NCBI GenBank assembly: GCA_005116955.1
Contig: SWDI01000002.1
Location: 818,577-882,576, forward strand
Reading direction: 5' to 3'
DNA from: Nitrospira sp.
GTDB taxonomy: Bacteria > Nitrospirota > Nitrospiria > Nitrospirales > Nitrospiraceae
DNA: 64,000 nucleotides
Both the position numbers and the translations under genes were made by a program. The notes below the pieces were generated by a model. The model was not told where the DNA came from, searched no databases, and saw nothing but the letters and a program-made list of their open reading frames with translations. Below, piece after piece: positions 16,095 through 24,525 of this stretch (position 1 is its first letter; each line of letters opens with the position of its first letter).

Positions 16095-16819
16095 GCAACA
16101 TGAACGACGACACACAACCAGCGGCTGTCCGCGCACGTGGTATCGTGAAGTCGTTTGGTGCCGGTGATACGCAGGTCACGGTACTGAAAGGCATCGACCT
16201 CGATATTCATCTCGGTGAGCTCCTGTTACTCGTCGGTGAATCGGGGGGAGGAAAAACCACGCTCCTGTCGGCCATCGCCGGCATTCTCGACATTGATGAC
16301 GGTGACATCGACGTGCTCGGTGTGCCGCTGAGCGCACTGCCACCTGGCAAACGCACGAGGTTCCGAGGTCAGACGATGGGATTCATCTACCAACAATTCA
16401 ATCTTCTTCCCGCACTGACCGCCGCAGAGAATGTGGCAGTACCGCTCTTCATCCAGAAGATTGGACGCCCTGAGGCCCTGCGTCGAGCACGCGCAATGCT
16501 CGACCGTGTCGGTCTTGGGGACCGGGTGGATTTCCTACCCAGGAACCTCTCGGGTGGGCAGCAGCAACGCGTCGCGATCGCCAGAGCCCTGGTCAACGAA
16601 CCGCGCTTGCTCATCTGCGATGAACCGACGACCGCCTTAGACGGACCGAACGGGCAGAAAATCATGGAACTGCTGCGAGAAGTGGGACGATCCCCAGATC
16701 GCTGCGTCATCGTGGTCACACACGACAGCCGTATCTTCCACTTCGGCGACCGGATGGCCAATTTGACGGATGGACGCATTACGAACATCGAGCGAATTCA
16801 GCAGGAAGGAACCGTATGA
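16091..16819 (+). CDS. ABC transporter ATPase, DevA/LolD-type
   Basis: A 242-residue ABC ATPase. Walker A GESGGGKTT, signature LSGGQQQR, and Walker B LLICDEPTTALD are all present, with a Q-loop in FIYQQFNLLP. It groups by eye with the MacB/LolD/DevA class that energises FtsX-type permeases. GTG at 16091 overlaps the permease stop; an ATG at 16100 is an alternative. Its own stop overlaps the next start (ATGA at 16816). With the adjacent genes it forms a periplasm-spanning exporter. Confidence 0.9.
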   Translation: MSNMNDDTQPAAVRARGIVKSFGAGDTQVTVLKGIDLDIHLGELLLLVGESGGGKTTLLSAIAGILDIDDGDIDVLGVPLSALPPGKRTRFRGQTMGFIYQQFNLLPALTAAENVAVPLFIQKIGRPEALRRARAMLDRVGLGDRVDFLPRNLSGGQQQRVAIARALVNEPRLLICDEPTTALDGPNGQKIMELLREVGRSPDRCVIVVTHDSRIFHFGDRMANLTDGRITNIERIQQEGTV

Positions 16820-17805
16820 TCGTCATGAAACGAATGAGCGTCTGGCTGGCTCTGGCCGGAGTGGGATTCGCCGCCTGGGTCTTGATGGGCGCCAACAAGA
16901 AAGACCCGATGCCTCTGCCGCTCTCGGCCCCGCCTCGATCGCCATACCAACAGACGGTGGCAGCTTCCGGCATCATTGAGGCGGTGAACGAAAACGTCCG
17001 TATTGCGCCTCCGACCGCCGGGTTGATTACCAAGGTGTTGGTGAAAGCCGGCGACCAGGCCATAGACCAGGCTCCGCTATTCCAGCTGGATGATCGAGAA
17101 CTGCGCGCACAACTCCTGACCCGTGAAGCCGCCATCCCTCCCCTACAGGCGCAGATCGACGAGCAGACATACAAAATCGGCGATCTCGAGACTCAATTAC
17201 GACGCCTCCAATCAGTCCACGATGAGCGGGCCGTGAGCGAGGATGATCTCAAACGCACCTGGTACGCACTTGAGATGGCCAAACGTGGCGCCCAGCGGTT
17301 TCAAGCCAACCTCAAACAGGCCATGGCTCAGCGAGATGAAGTCACCATCCTGCTCGAGCGCCTAACTGTGCGTGCGCCACGAAGCGGAACTATCTTGCAA
17401 GTCAACATTAGAGCCGGCGAATACGCGACCCTCGGATCAAGTGAGCCGCTGATGCTGTTGGGTGAGACGGAGCAACTGCAAATCCGTGCAGATGTCGATG
17501 AAGTGAATGCCCCACTCGTCGCTCCGCAAGCACCCGCCGTAGCCTCGATCAAGTCTTTAGGAAGCGAGAAAATCCCACTGACCTTCGTCCGCATTGAACC
17601 CTATGTCATCCCAAAGAAGTCGTTGACGGGAGAAAACACCGAGCGAGTCGACACGCGGGTTCTGCAAATTATCTATCGATTCACGCGTCCGTCGTTCCCT
17701 GTGTACGCAGGTCAACAGGTCGATGTGTTCATTGAACGGAAACCATCAAACACAACTGGTGGAACACCATCTTCTCCAACCACCCCCACGGAGCGGCCAT
17801 CGTGA
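16816..17805 (+). CDS. HlyD-family membrane fusion protein
   Basis: A 329-residue adaptor. One N-terminal anchor helix (residues ~8-24) precedes a lipoyl/barrel-sandwich half (VRIAPPTAGLITKVLVKAGD), a coiled-coil hairpin (~95-175) and a second lipoyl half (VRAPRSGTILQVNIRAGEY), then a beta-barrel domain; the tail is Ser/Thr/Pro-rich. Such proteins bridge inner-membrane ABC complexes and the outer-membrane channel. Start and stop overlap both neighbours by 4 bases, so translation is coupled. Confidence 0.9.
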   Translation: MIVMKRMSVWLALAGVGFAAWVLMGANKKDPMPLPLSAPPRSPYQQTVAASGIIEAVNENVRIAPPTAGLITKVLVKAGDQAIDQAPLFQLDDRELRAQLLTREAAIPPLQAQIDEQTYKIGDLETQLRRLQSVHDERAVSEDDLKRTWYALEMAKRGAQRFQANLKQAMAQRDEVTILLERLTVRAPRSGTILQVNIRAGEYATLGSSEPLMLLGETEQLQIRADVDEVNAPLVAPQAPAVASIKSLGSEKIPLTFVRIEPYVIPKKSLTGENTERVDTRVLQIIYRFTRPSFPVYAGQQVDVFIERKPSNTTGGTPSSPTTPTERPS

Positions 17806-19277
17806 GCCGGGCCACTCCAATTCTTGGAGTTATCGTGATGGCATTGGCCCTCCATGCCTGTGTGCAAGGCAACAACTACCAGCGCCCCCAGACCGAGGCA
17901 CCGGACAGTTGGTCCCGACTCGCTCCCATCGCCACCACAGTGTCATCCGATCGTGGACCAGAGGCTACCTGGTGGAAGACGTTTCAGAATGATGAGCTCT
18001 CGGAAATAATCGAACGGGCTCTGCAGCACAACCACGACGTAAAACGCGCAGTCGCTCGAATCGTAGAGGGCCGGGCCTCTGTGATGTCCGCCACGGCCGG
18101 CCTCTTCCCCCATTTGAACCTCTCCAGTTCTTACACCAACATCGCGGTATCTGAGAACACCTTAGCAGGGCTGGGATTGGCGACGGGCCAGCGTCCAGGT
18201 TCATCGATTTTCGCAACGCCAGGAACGACCTTCGACCTCTGGAACAGCGCGATGGACCTTCGTTGGGAAATTGACTTCTGGGGCCGTATCCGACGCGGTC
18301 GTGAGGCTGCGCAGGCAGAGACCAAAGCGATCGAAGAAGACGCCCGCGCCGTTGCGCTCTCGCTCATTAGTGAAGTGGGACAGTCTTACTTTCGCATCAG
18401 AGAACTGGATGAGCAGTTCGAGATTGCCACACGCACCCTTGCTGTCCGGCAAGAATCTCTCGAGATCATCCAAAAACGTGCGGGAGTTGGATTAGCCTCA
18501 GAACTCGACGTCAAACGGACCGAAATACTCGTAGCTGAAGCAGCCGGTCTTATCCCGGACCTGACAAGATTACGAGCCATCGAATCGCACAGACTTGAGG
18601 TCTTGACCGGAATGGCGCCCGGGTCGATCGACCTCTCGCGCAAACCTCTTCGTGCCGTCATCGTTCAACCAGACATCCCAGTGGGACTTCCCTCTCAGCT
18701 TCTTGAGCGGCGCCCGGACATTCTCCAAGCAGAAGCTACACTCATCGCGTCCAATGCCCGCATCGGTCAAGCCCGCGCCTACTTCTTCCCGACTCTCATG
18801 ATTACTGGGCAAGGCGGGCTTCAAAGCACGGACTTCGCCAAGTGGTTTACCGGCAACAGCTTCAACTACAGTATCGGCCCATCGGTCACCTTGCCCATTT
18901 TTCAGGGAGGGACCAACCTAGCACGTCTGGATCAGGCCGAGTCCCAGTACCAGCAGTTGCTGGAAAGCTACCGGCAGACCATCCTGCAGGCCTTCAGAGA
19001 AGTTGCTGATCTGCTGGTTTCCGTACACGCACGGGGCGAGCAACTCATCCATCAACGAGCACAACTGACCGCAGCGCAGGAGGCTGTGCGATTGGTTCAG
19101 ATCCGCTATCGCAAAGGGATGGTCAATTACTTGGATGTGCTGGATGCGCAACGGGCAGTCTTAACCGCTGAAAACCAGCTGGTCTTCACCGAAAGAGCCC
19201 GCCTCACCGAGATGGTCAGCCTGTTCAAAGCACTGGGGGGAGGATGGGAACCAGCTTCTCCAACACCTCCGTCCTGA
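17802..19277 (+). CDS. TolC-like outer-membrane efflux lipoprotein (NodT family)
   Basis: A 491-residue outer membrane factor. The signal peptide ends in a lipobox (LHAC), and two OEP repeats follow: residues ~60-260 and ~265-470, with typical family phrases 'WWKTFQNDELSEIIERAL', 'RRPDILQAEATLIASNARIG' and 'YRKGMVNYLDVLDAQR'. It forms the trimeric exit channel of a tripartite exporter. It starts with GTG overlapping the fusion-protein stop (17802-17805). The exported substrate is unknown; the DevBCA-like arrangement elsewhere handles glycolipids, peptides or macrolides. Confidence 0.9.
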   Translation: MSRATPILGVIVMALALHACVQGNNYQRPQTEAPDSWSRLAPIATTVSSDRGPEATWWKTFQNDELSEIIERALQHNHDVKRAVARIVEGRASVMSATAGLFPHLNLSSSYTNIAVSENTLAGLGLATGQRPGSSIFATPGTTFDLWNSAMDLRWEIDFWGRIRRGREAAQAETKAIEEDARAVALSLISEVGQSYFRIRELDEQFEIATRTLAVRQESLEIIQKRAGVGLASELDVKRTEILVAEAAGLIPDLTRLRAIESHRLEVLTGMAPGSIDLSRKPLRAVIVQPDIPVGLPSQLLERRPDILQAEATLIASNARIGQARAYFFPTLMITGQGGLQSTDFAKWFTGNSFNYSIGPSVTLPIFQGGTNLARLDQAESQYQQLLESYRQTILQAFREVADLLVSVHARGEQLIHQRAQLTAAQEAVRLVQIRYRKGMVNYLDVLDAQRAVLTAENQLVFTERARLTEMVSLFKALGGGWEPASPTPPS

Positions 19278-19358
19278 CCCTACGCTAGATTACGTGCAAC
19301 AAATGGGGTTTCCCTCGCCCTGCGAAGGGTTCAGCACTATGATGGGGCAGGAGAACTT

Positions 19359-19865
19359 ATGGAAGGTCAACGAAGCACCCCGTCATCAAATGGTTCGGCG
19401 ACCATCTTGGTCGTCGATGACGAATCGTCGGTCGTCTCACTCTGCAAAGCAATGTTGGAAGGAACGGGCCTGACGGTACTAGGGGCCAACGGCAGCTCGG
19501 AGGCGCTCCAGATTTGCACCCACCACGAAGGTCAGATTGATCTTCTCCTCACCGATCTTGTGTTGCCTCCACCAGGCTTTCAACTTGCCTCGACCTCCAA
19601 TCAATTTCCACACGTTAACGGTCTTGAACTAGCCGTTCGTGCAACCATGATTCGGAAAGGTCTCCGAATTATTCTGATGTCGGGGAATCCTGATAAGGAA
19701 CTCGCTAGTCACGGGATCAAGCGAGGAACTCTCCCATTTTTGGCAAAGCCGTTCGAGCGTGACCGCCTGATCGCCCTCATGCACAACGTACTCGCACAAC
19801 CAGCACCAACCCTTGGAGTAGAAGATCAGCCACGTGCAGCCAACGATACCAACTGGTTTGGTTGA
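19359..19865 (+). CDS. Single-domain response regulator
   Basis: A 168-residue receiver-domain protein with no output domain. Acidic pocket VVDDES (residues ~18-23), phosphoacceptor in LLLTDLVLP, signalling Ser in ILMSGNP, and the Lys in LAKPF are all present. Between the phosphoacceptor and helix 4 there is an insertion of ~13 residues (PPGFQLASTSNQF) longer than in CheY. The C-terminal ~25 residues are an unstructured tail. AGGAGA precedes the ATG at 19359 by 5 bases. No histidine kinase gene is adjacent. Confidence 0.85.
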   Translation: MEGQRSTPSSNGSATILVVDDESSVVSLCKAMLEGTGLTVLGANGSSEALQICTHHEGQIDLLLTDLVLPPPGFQLASTSNQFPHVNGLELAVRATMIRKGLRIILMSGNPDKELASHGIKRGTLPFLAKPFERDRLIALMHNVLAQPAPTLGVEDQPRAANDTNWFG

Positions 19866-19955
19866 ACGCCTGAAGAGATGGCAAGTACGGCGATGGTTCA
19901 CCAAAAATGGTTGGGCTCTCCCCCATCCACGGATTACCCTCGACCCCCTTGTATC

Positions 19956-20618
19956 CTAGCTATGCTCCGTCATGAACCATCCTGCAATCGATAACCGCCG
20001 GTGCTCACCAGCTGTAGGGTCCACGCGGCAAACTCGATGGAATCGAGGAACGGTAAACATGATTAATGATCCTGGGCGAGGTTCAATACAGTGTGTCGGC
20101 AATAGATTGACAGGCCCCCCGGCGCGATCCGCTCGTCGCTCATAGATGATCAATTCCCCTCCCCAATCAGGCTGCCACTCTTCATGAACATAGGTGACGA
20201 CCGCAATCCGACGCTTAGGCGCTCGCCGGCCTTCTACGAGCCGACCTTGATCCGTGTCGTCATGCGTCAATAGACAGTCTCCGGCGGAATAGGAATAGTA
20301 ATTGAATCCTACATGACGCCCAATGATATTCGGGAACGACTCGATATGATCTCGAATGCAGGGAAGCTGTAGCCGCGATAGAAATCGCTGCCCTTCCTCT
20401 GGGCCGATTTCAGCTTTTGCCCAGTTGCCGGAATTCGGAAAGTCTTCCTGGACATGCGGGAGGTCGGAAAGGCTTTTCCAGGACGCCTGCTTCATCTTTT
20501 CCCGAAAGAACTGGCGCTCGTCTGGCGACCAAAAGTTTTCCACAACAAGCACCGGACTTGTCTGCAAGGAAACTGACGACAAATCCGCTAGTGCAATTGT
20601 TGATTGGGCAATGTTCAT
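19956..20618 (-). CDS. 2OG-Fe(II) dioxygenase, prolyl 4-hydroxylase-like
   Basis: A 220-residue cupin-fold oxygenase. The iron triad is visible as H-x-D in LLTHDDTD (residues ~117-124) and the distal His in PRFHRVCRV (~193), with Arg in RRLSIAGWF about 12-15 residues later to bind 2-oxoglutarate. The sheet signature WGGELIIY and 'PRPGSLIMF' are typical of P4H-like oxygenases, which hydroxylate proteins or small molecules. Substrate unknown. Only a weak ribosome binding site (GGAAGTG) lies before the ATG at 20618. It is transcribed toward the response regulator, convergently. Confidence 0.8.
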   Translation of the reverse strand: MNIAQSTIALADLSSVSLQTSPVLVVENFWSPDERQFFREKMKQASWKSLSDLPHVQEDFPNSGNWAKAEIGPEEGQRFLSRLQLPCIRDHIESFPNIIGRHVGFNYYSYSAGDCLLTHDDTDQGRLVEGRRAPKRRIAVVTYVHEEWQPDWGGELIIYERRADRAGGPVNLLPTHCIEPRPGSLIMFTVPRFHRVCRVDPTAGEHRRLSIAGWFMTEHS

Positions 20619-20689
20619 ACTTGGTCACACTTCCAGTGATGAAGTACGCCCTCTCCCTACTACACTTTATTATCCGCTCGTACAGCTCA

Positions 20690-20731
20690 TAAAAAAAGAG
20701 GGGGGTGCCATATTCTGTGGCCCCCCCCTCA
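20690..20731 (-). terminator. Rho-independent terminator of the RRM gene
   Basis: A GC-rich stem (GAGGGGGG on one side, CCCCCCTC on the other, extended by TGCCA/TGTGG) around a short TATTC loop, followed on the minus strand by a run of seven T. It lies 25 bases after the RRM stop codon, in the right orientation. Confidence 0.85.
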
Positions 20732-20754
20732 ATCCTGTGCTCTAAGCTATTGGA

Positions 20755-21105
20755 TTACCAGCGATCGCGCTTTCCACCACCACCACCGCTACCGCTCCGA
20801 CCACCGCCTCCACCGAATCCACCACGTCCACCACCGCCGCCGCCGCCAGTGCGCGGTTCCTGCGGACGTGCTTCATTGACTGTTAAAGTCCGACCACCCA
20901 TCTCTGCCCCATTGAGAGCCGTGATAGCAGCTTGGGCTTCAGCGTCTGCAGACATCTCCACAAAACCGAACCCACGGGATTGGCCAGTGAACTTATCCGT
21001 AATGATCCGCGCCGAGGCCACTGCGCCATGGGCTGCGAATAAGTCACTCAATTGCTGCTCGGTCGCCGAATAGGGCAACCCACCGACATAGATCTTCGAA
21101 CCCAT
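20755..21105 (-). CDS. RRM-type RNA-binding protein, glycine-rich tail
   Basis: A 116-residue protein. One RNA recognition motif fills residues ~3-80, with RNP2 KIYVGGLPY and RNP1 RGFGFVEM, followed by a ~35-residue Gly-rich tail with Arg interspersed and the end KRDRW. This is the layout of bacterial and cyanobacterial Rbp proteins, which are often cold-induced and bind RNA in the cytoplasm. GGAGGAA precedes the ATG at 21105. The 5' leader before the next gene is ~220 bases, long enough for regulation at the RNA level, though I see no defined element. A strong terminator follows. Confidence 0.92.
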   Translation of the reverse strand: MGSKIYVGGLPYSATEQQLSDLFAAHGAVASARIITDKFTGQSRGFGFVEMSADAEAQAAITALNGAEMGGRTLTVNEARPQEPRTGGGGGGGRGGFGGGGGRSGSGGGGGKRDRW

Positions 21106-21331
21106 CGGGGTTCCTCCTTTAAGATAATGATATTGTCTTGAACACGAGGAACGGGGAAGGAGCGGGCCGAAGACGCGATCGATGCAGCGACTTAGGTCTG
21201 ACTTCCGACAAGATTCCCGGACAAGGCAACATCGGCATTGTGGGTCTCCTCTGATGGACACTCAGTATCGCCGAGACCCAGGGCGACATGAGCCTGTACC
21301 AGCCTAGCACAGGACCATTTGGATTACAACC

Positions 21332-22129
21332 TCACTCCCCGACTCGAACCAAGAGCCCGTGCTCCTTACAATAGGCGATCGTCCTATAGAACCATGCAAC
21401 GACGACGACAAGGAACGCCCCGTTCAGACACACGGCCCAAGCAAGATTCCCAAGAGGCGAGGCCCCTCCACTCAAGACAGTCCGCATGCCCTCAAAGATA
21501 TGTGCCGCTGGATTTGCCCATGCAATCACCTGCAGCCATGTGGGCAATACCTCCAATGGATAGAAGACACAGGAGATCGGCTGAAAGAGAAACACCATAC
21601 TCCAGGCCAGTACTTCGGCTTCTTGTCCAAACCTCATGATCAGTGAAGTCGTAAACACGCCGACAATCCAACCGGTAATGACTAAATTGAGCACGAACGG
21701 CATGAGCCATATCCCGACAATCAGGATGTTGTACGAATAAAAAAGAAGAGCACTACCCGCCATGACAATCGACACGACCGTCACTTTCATCACGCTCATG
21801 GCCATCGTGGCGGTCAGAAACTCGCTCGGTTTCAGCGGGCTGGCAAACAGGTTCATCAAGTTACGCGCCCAGAGCTCTTCGAGAAAGGCAATCGTGATCC
21901 CCTGTTGCGATCGGAACAACATGTCCCAGAGAATCAATGCGCCTAAAAAAAAGGTCACGAATCCTGGAACCTGGCTTTGGTATCGAGCGAGGTAGAGCGT
22001 GATAAACCCCCAGATCACGAGATCCAGGAAGGGCCAGTAAAAGATTTCCATAATGCGGGGCAAGCTGCGTCGATAGAGATAGAGATGCCGGACGAGCACT
22101 GCCGTGATGCGATGCAGTTTCATCGGCAC
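21332..22129 (-). CDS. ABC-2 type transporter permease
   Basis: A 265-residue inner-membrane protein with six predicted helices (residues ~25-50, 57-80, 110-135, 140-170, 178-200, 230-252) and the ABC-2 phrases 'FLEELWARNLMNLFASPLKPSEF' (split around residue 100) and 'NPAAHIFEGMR'. It pairs with the ATPase at 22527-23270. Start is GTG 22129 or ATG 22123; the frame overlaps the preceding small membrane gene by ~10 bases. It is the last gene of the minus-strand block that begins with degP. Confidence 0.85.
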   Translation of the reverse strand: MPMKLHRITAVLVRHLYLYRRSLPRIMEIFYWPFLDLVIWGFITLYLARYQSQVPGFVTFFLGALILWDMLFRSQQGITIAFLEELWARNLMNLFASPLKPSEFLTATMAMSVMKVTVVSIVMAGSALLFYSYNILIVGIWLMPFVLNLVITGWIVGVFTTSLIMRFGQEAEVLAWSMVFLFQPISCVFYPLEVLPTWLQVIAWANPAAHIFEGMRTVLSGGASPLGNLAWAVCLNGAFLVVVVAWFYRTIAYCKEHGLLVRVGE

Positions 22130-22530
22130 GTCTTCTGATCATGTCCATCGTGACAGCCACCGCATCCCTGATGCATACCGAGAAGGTTCTCCATGAGATG
22201 CCGGACTCCCGCAGCCAGGTGCGTCCCCGCCCGTTGTCCGTCTGGCATCCGCCGCAGCCCAAAGCCAGCCAGCACCGTTGGCATCCCCAGAAGTCCCATT
22301 ACGAACACGAACGTCATACGCTCCAAGCCACCCATCCACCACACAAGAGCAATCGCCAACGTAAGTGGGACACATCCTCCCACCACACTCATGAACACCA
22401 CGCGCCAACCACACGTGCCGCGGCTCAGCCCAACCAGGCTGATCGCCAACCAAAAGAACCCCCAGGCCGCGCTGAGTACAAGCCCTCCGGTCATGAATCC
22501 GGCAACACTATTGGCTACTCCATCTGTCAT
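22120..22530 (-). CDS. Small membrane protein with Cys/His-rich tail
   Basis: A 136-residue protein with three hydrophobic helices (residues ~8-33, 42-65, 72-93) and a polar tail ending GMHQGCGGCHDGHDQKTCR. The tail has a C-x-x-C-H sequence plus further His, Asp and Cys. It reads like a haem c motif, but the positive-inside pattern puts this end in the cytoplasm, which favours metal binding instead. The gene overlaps the ATPase gene by 4 bases and the permease gene by ~10, so it is translationally coupled to both and is probably a third subunit of the transporter. Confidence 0.65.
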   Translation of the reverse strand: MTDGVANSVAGFMTGGLVLSAAWGFFWLAISLVGLSRGTCGWRVVFMSVVGGCVPLTLAIALVWWMGGLERMTFVFVMGLLGMPTVLAGFGLRRMPDGQRAGTHLAAGVRHLMENLLGMHQGCGGCHDGHDQKTCR

Positions 22531-23270
22531 GATGCCTGCCGCTGCTCCCGTGCAAACTTCAAGAAAACCTCCTCCAAATCCGCTTTCCCAAATCGATCGA
22601 TAATTTCTCGCGCCGTTCCCTCTGCCACAATGCGTCCACGCTGAAGGAAAATAATGCGATCCGACATTTCTTCCATCTCACGCATGTTATGGGACGTATA
22701 GAGGATACTCAGCCCGGATGCTCGCCGTTCTTCTTTCAGCAACAACCTGATCTTCTCCGCGATATCGGGATCCAAACTCGCCGTCGGCTCGTCAAGAAAC
22801 AGAATGCGCGGTTCTGTCAGGAATGCCTTCGCCAATGTCAGTCTCGTCATCTGCCCTGACGATAGCTTGCGGGTAACCTTGCTGCGAAACTCTTCCATCT
22901 CCAGTTTTTTGATGATGTCGTTGACGCGCCGCGCCCTATCTGAAATCCCGTAGAGACGCGCGACAACACATAAATTTTCTTCTACCGTGAGCGCCTGAGG
23001 CATGGAGATGTAGGTGGACGAGAAGTTGACCTGCTGCAGAATCTCTTCGCGATGAGTCAAGAGATCCAGCCCGAACATGTGAATAGAACCAGCCGTCGGG
23101 GTCACGAGTCCCAAGAGCATCTGAATGGTGGTGGTCTTCCCGGCTCCGTTCGGGCCCAAGAGTCCGAGGATTTCCCCCGGCCTAATCTCAAAGGATACCT
23201 CATTGACCGCCACAAAGTCGCCGAACCGCTTGGTCAGAGCTGACGCTTTCAGTACTGGGATAGCCATCAC
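22527..23270 (-). CDS. ABC transporter ATPase (ABC-2 type)
   Basis: A 247-residue ATPase with Walker A GPNGAGKTT, signature LSSGQMTR, Walker B ILFLDEPTASLDPD and switch His in YTSHNM. It belongs to the class that drives ABC-2 permeases (drug, polysaccharide, haem or NosF-like exporters). It follows the hexahaem cytochrome gene by 18 bases. The substrate is not evident; the neighbours suggest something linked to cofactor or cytochrome maturation. Confidence 0.9.
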   Translation of the reverse strand: MMAIPVLKASALTKRFGDFVAVNEVSFEIRPGEILGLLGPNGAGKTTTIQMLLGLVTPTAGSIHMFGLDLLTHREEILQQVNFSSTYISMPQALTVEENLCVVARLYGISDRARRVNDIIKKLEMEEFRSKVTRKLSSGQMTRLTLAKAFLTEPRILFLDEPTASLDPDIAEKIRLLLKEERRASGLSILYTSHNMREMEEMSDRIIFLQRGRIVAEGTAREIIDRFGKADLEEVFLKFAREQRQAS

Positions 23271-23288
23271 GTGGGCGGATTCAGTCGA

Positions 23289-23999
23289 TCAATTGAACAA
23301 CAAGGTACCGGTGATCTTCTCCGGGATATGACAGGTCTCGCATTTTCGGTCCAACACTTTCCCGCCATACTGCGCCTTCCCATCATGGCAGCGGAAACAG
23401 TCACTGAGTGCCCTCTCGCGAAGATAGGAGCCCTCCGGATGAGTCGGGTGCCACGGCTGGCTGTCAGCCGAGACATGTCCGCGTGGAATGACAATGGGAT
23501 ACCCCTTGATGGGGGCATCATGCACCACCCCAGCATGACAGGTCGTACAACCTTTATCCTGTCCAGGGACGCTGAACGCCTCCATATGTTGACGATGCTG
23601 CATGACCAAGCCCACCTCATTCACTGGTGACGGAAGATCCCTCGGCGCCGTCTCGGACACACGAAGGATATGACGATGGCAACTGAGACAGACTCCGGAA
23701 TCCACCTTGGCCCTGAGATTGTGCGCGTCGGTCGGCGCTCCAAAGACGTAGATGGCTGTATCCCTGACTCCCGCCACGACCTTATCGGACAACCAGCCTT
23801 GCACACCAGGTCTCACATGACAGGCAACACAGGTGACGTCCTTATGGGAAGACTTGGCCCAGCTCTCATACGCAGGGGCAATCGTGTGGCATCCGGCGCA
23901 GAACGTCGGGTGATCAGTAAGCGGTATCGCGGTTCCAACCAGAGCCATCGCTCCGATGACAAGCGTCAGCAGCAGCGTGGCCTTAGGCTTCCAGCTCAT
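23289..23999 (-). CDS. Membrane-anchored hexahaem cytochrome c
   Basis: A 236-residue protein with an N-terminal anchor helix (residues ~6-26) and six CxxCH haem motifs in order: CAGCH, CVACH, CLSCH, CTTCH, CFRCH, CETCH. The start is NapC/NirT-like (one helix, then haems facing the periplasm), but six haems differ from the four of NapC. Expected role: quinol- or periplasm-linked electron transfer. Its 5' end overlaps mobB by 17 bases, so it is in the molybdenum-cofactor transcription unit. Confidence 0.88.
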   Translation of the reverse strand: MSWKPKATLLLTLVIGAMALVGTAIPLTDHPTFCAGCHTIAPAYESWAKSSHKDVTCVACHVRPGVQGWLSDKVVAGVRDTAIYVFGAPTDAHNLRAKVDSGVCLSCHRHILRVSETAPRDLPSPVNEVGLVMQHRQHMEAFSVPGQDKGCTTCHAGVVHDAPIKGYPIVIPRGHVSADSQPWHPTHPEGSYLRERALSDCFRCHDGKAQYGGKVLDRKCETCHIPEKITGTLLFN

Positions 24000-24501
24000 G
24001 CTCCCGTCGTCTACGAGGGAACTGTTTAATCAAAAGGGCGGCGACCCCGGTCACATCGTCCAGATGAAGCACCGGCACAGGCAGGGTAATCGGCTTGTCG
24101 GAGACCACCGCCAGAAGACCGTCGAGAGAGTAGGAAATTTCACCGAGCTGATCACGAACGATGATGATCTTCGGGTACCCTTCGCTTTTCCACCCTTCGG
24201 CGATAATAAGGTCGTAGGACGCATCCACGAAACGATCCCGTACTTCCTCCACCTTCAGCTGTTCGGACACATCGGCAAACAAGGCAAGGCTCCCCTTCGA
24301 GACCACCACGACACTACTGGCGCCGGCACGTTTATGGCGCCAACTATCCTTCCCTTCCGTATCAAGATCAAACCCGTGGCCGGCATGTTTCACCGTCGCC
24401 ACCCGGTACCCGGCCTTGACCAACTCAGGAATGAGGCGTTCGATCAAGGTCGTTTTGCCGCTGTTCGACCGGCCGATAAACGAAACAATTGGAATGGACA
24501 T
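23983..24501 (-). CDS. mobB: Molybdopterin-guanine dinucleotide biosynthesis protein MobB
   Basis: A 172-residue GTP-binding protein. P-loop GRSNSGKTT near the N-terminus, then VATVKHAGHGFDLDTEGKDS, the usual MobB block, and IIAEGWKSEGYPKI. MobB assists MobA in building bis-MGD from molybdopterin in the cytoplasm. The length is normal. It lies 24 bases after moeA on the same strand and overlaps the cytochrome gene. Confidence 0.92.
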   Translation of the reverse strand: MSIPIVSFIGRSNSGKTTLIERLIPELVKAGYRVATVKHAGHGFDLDTEGKDSWRHKRAGASSVVVVSKGSLALFADVSEQLKVEEVRDRFVDASYDLIIAEGWKSEGYPKIIIVRDQLGEISYSLDGLLAVVSDKPITLPVPVLHLDDVTGVAALLIKQFPRRRREHELEA

Positions 24502-24525
24502 GTGTGACCGTTACGTGCGGTTAAT

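Noticed and set aside
22120-22530. Reading the CGGCH tail as a haem c site
   Set aside because: The positive-inside rule puts the tail in the cytoplasm and only ~9 residues follow the motif; metal binding is more likely.
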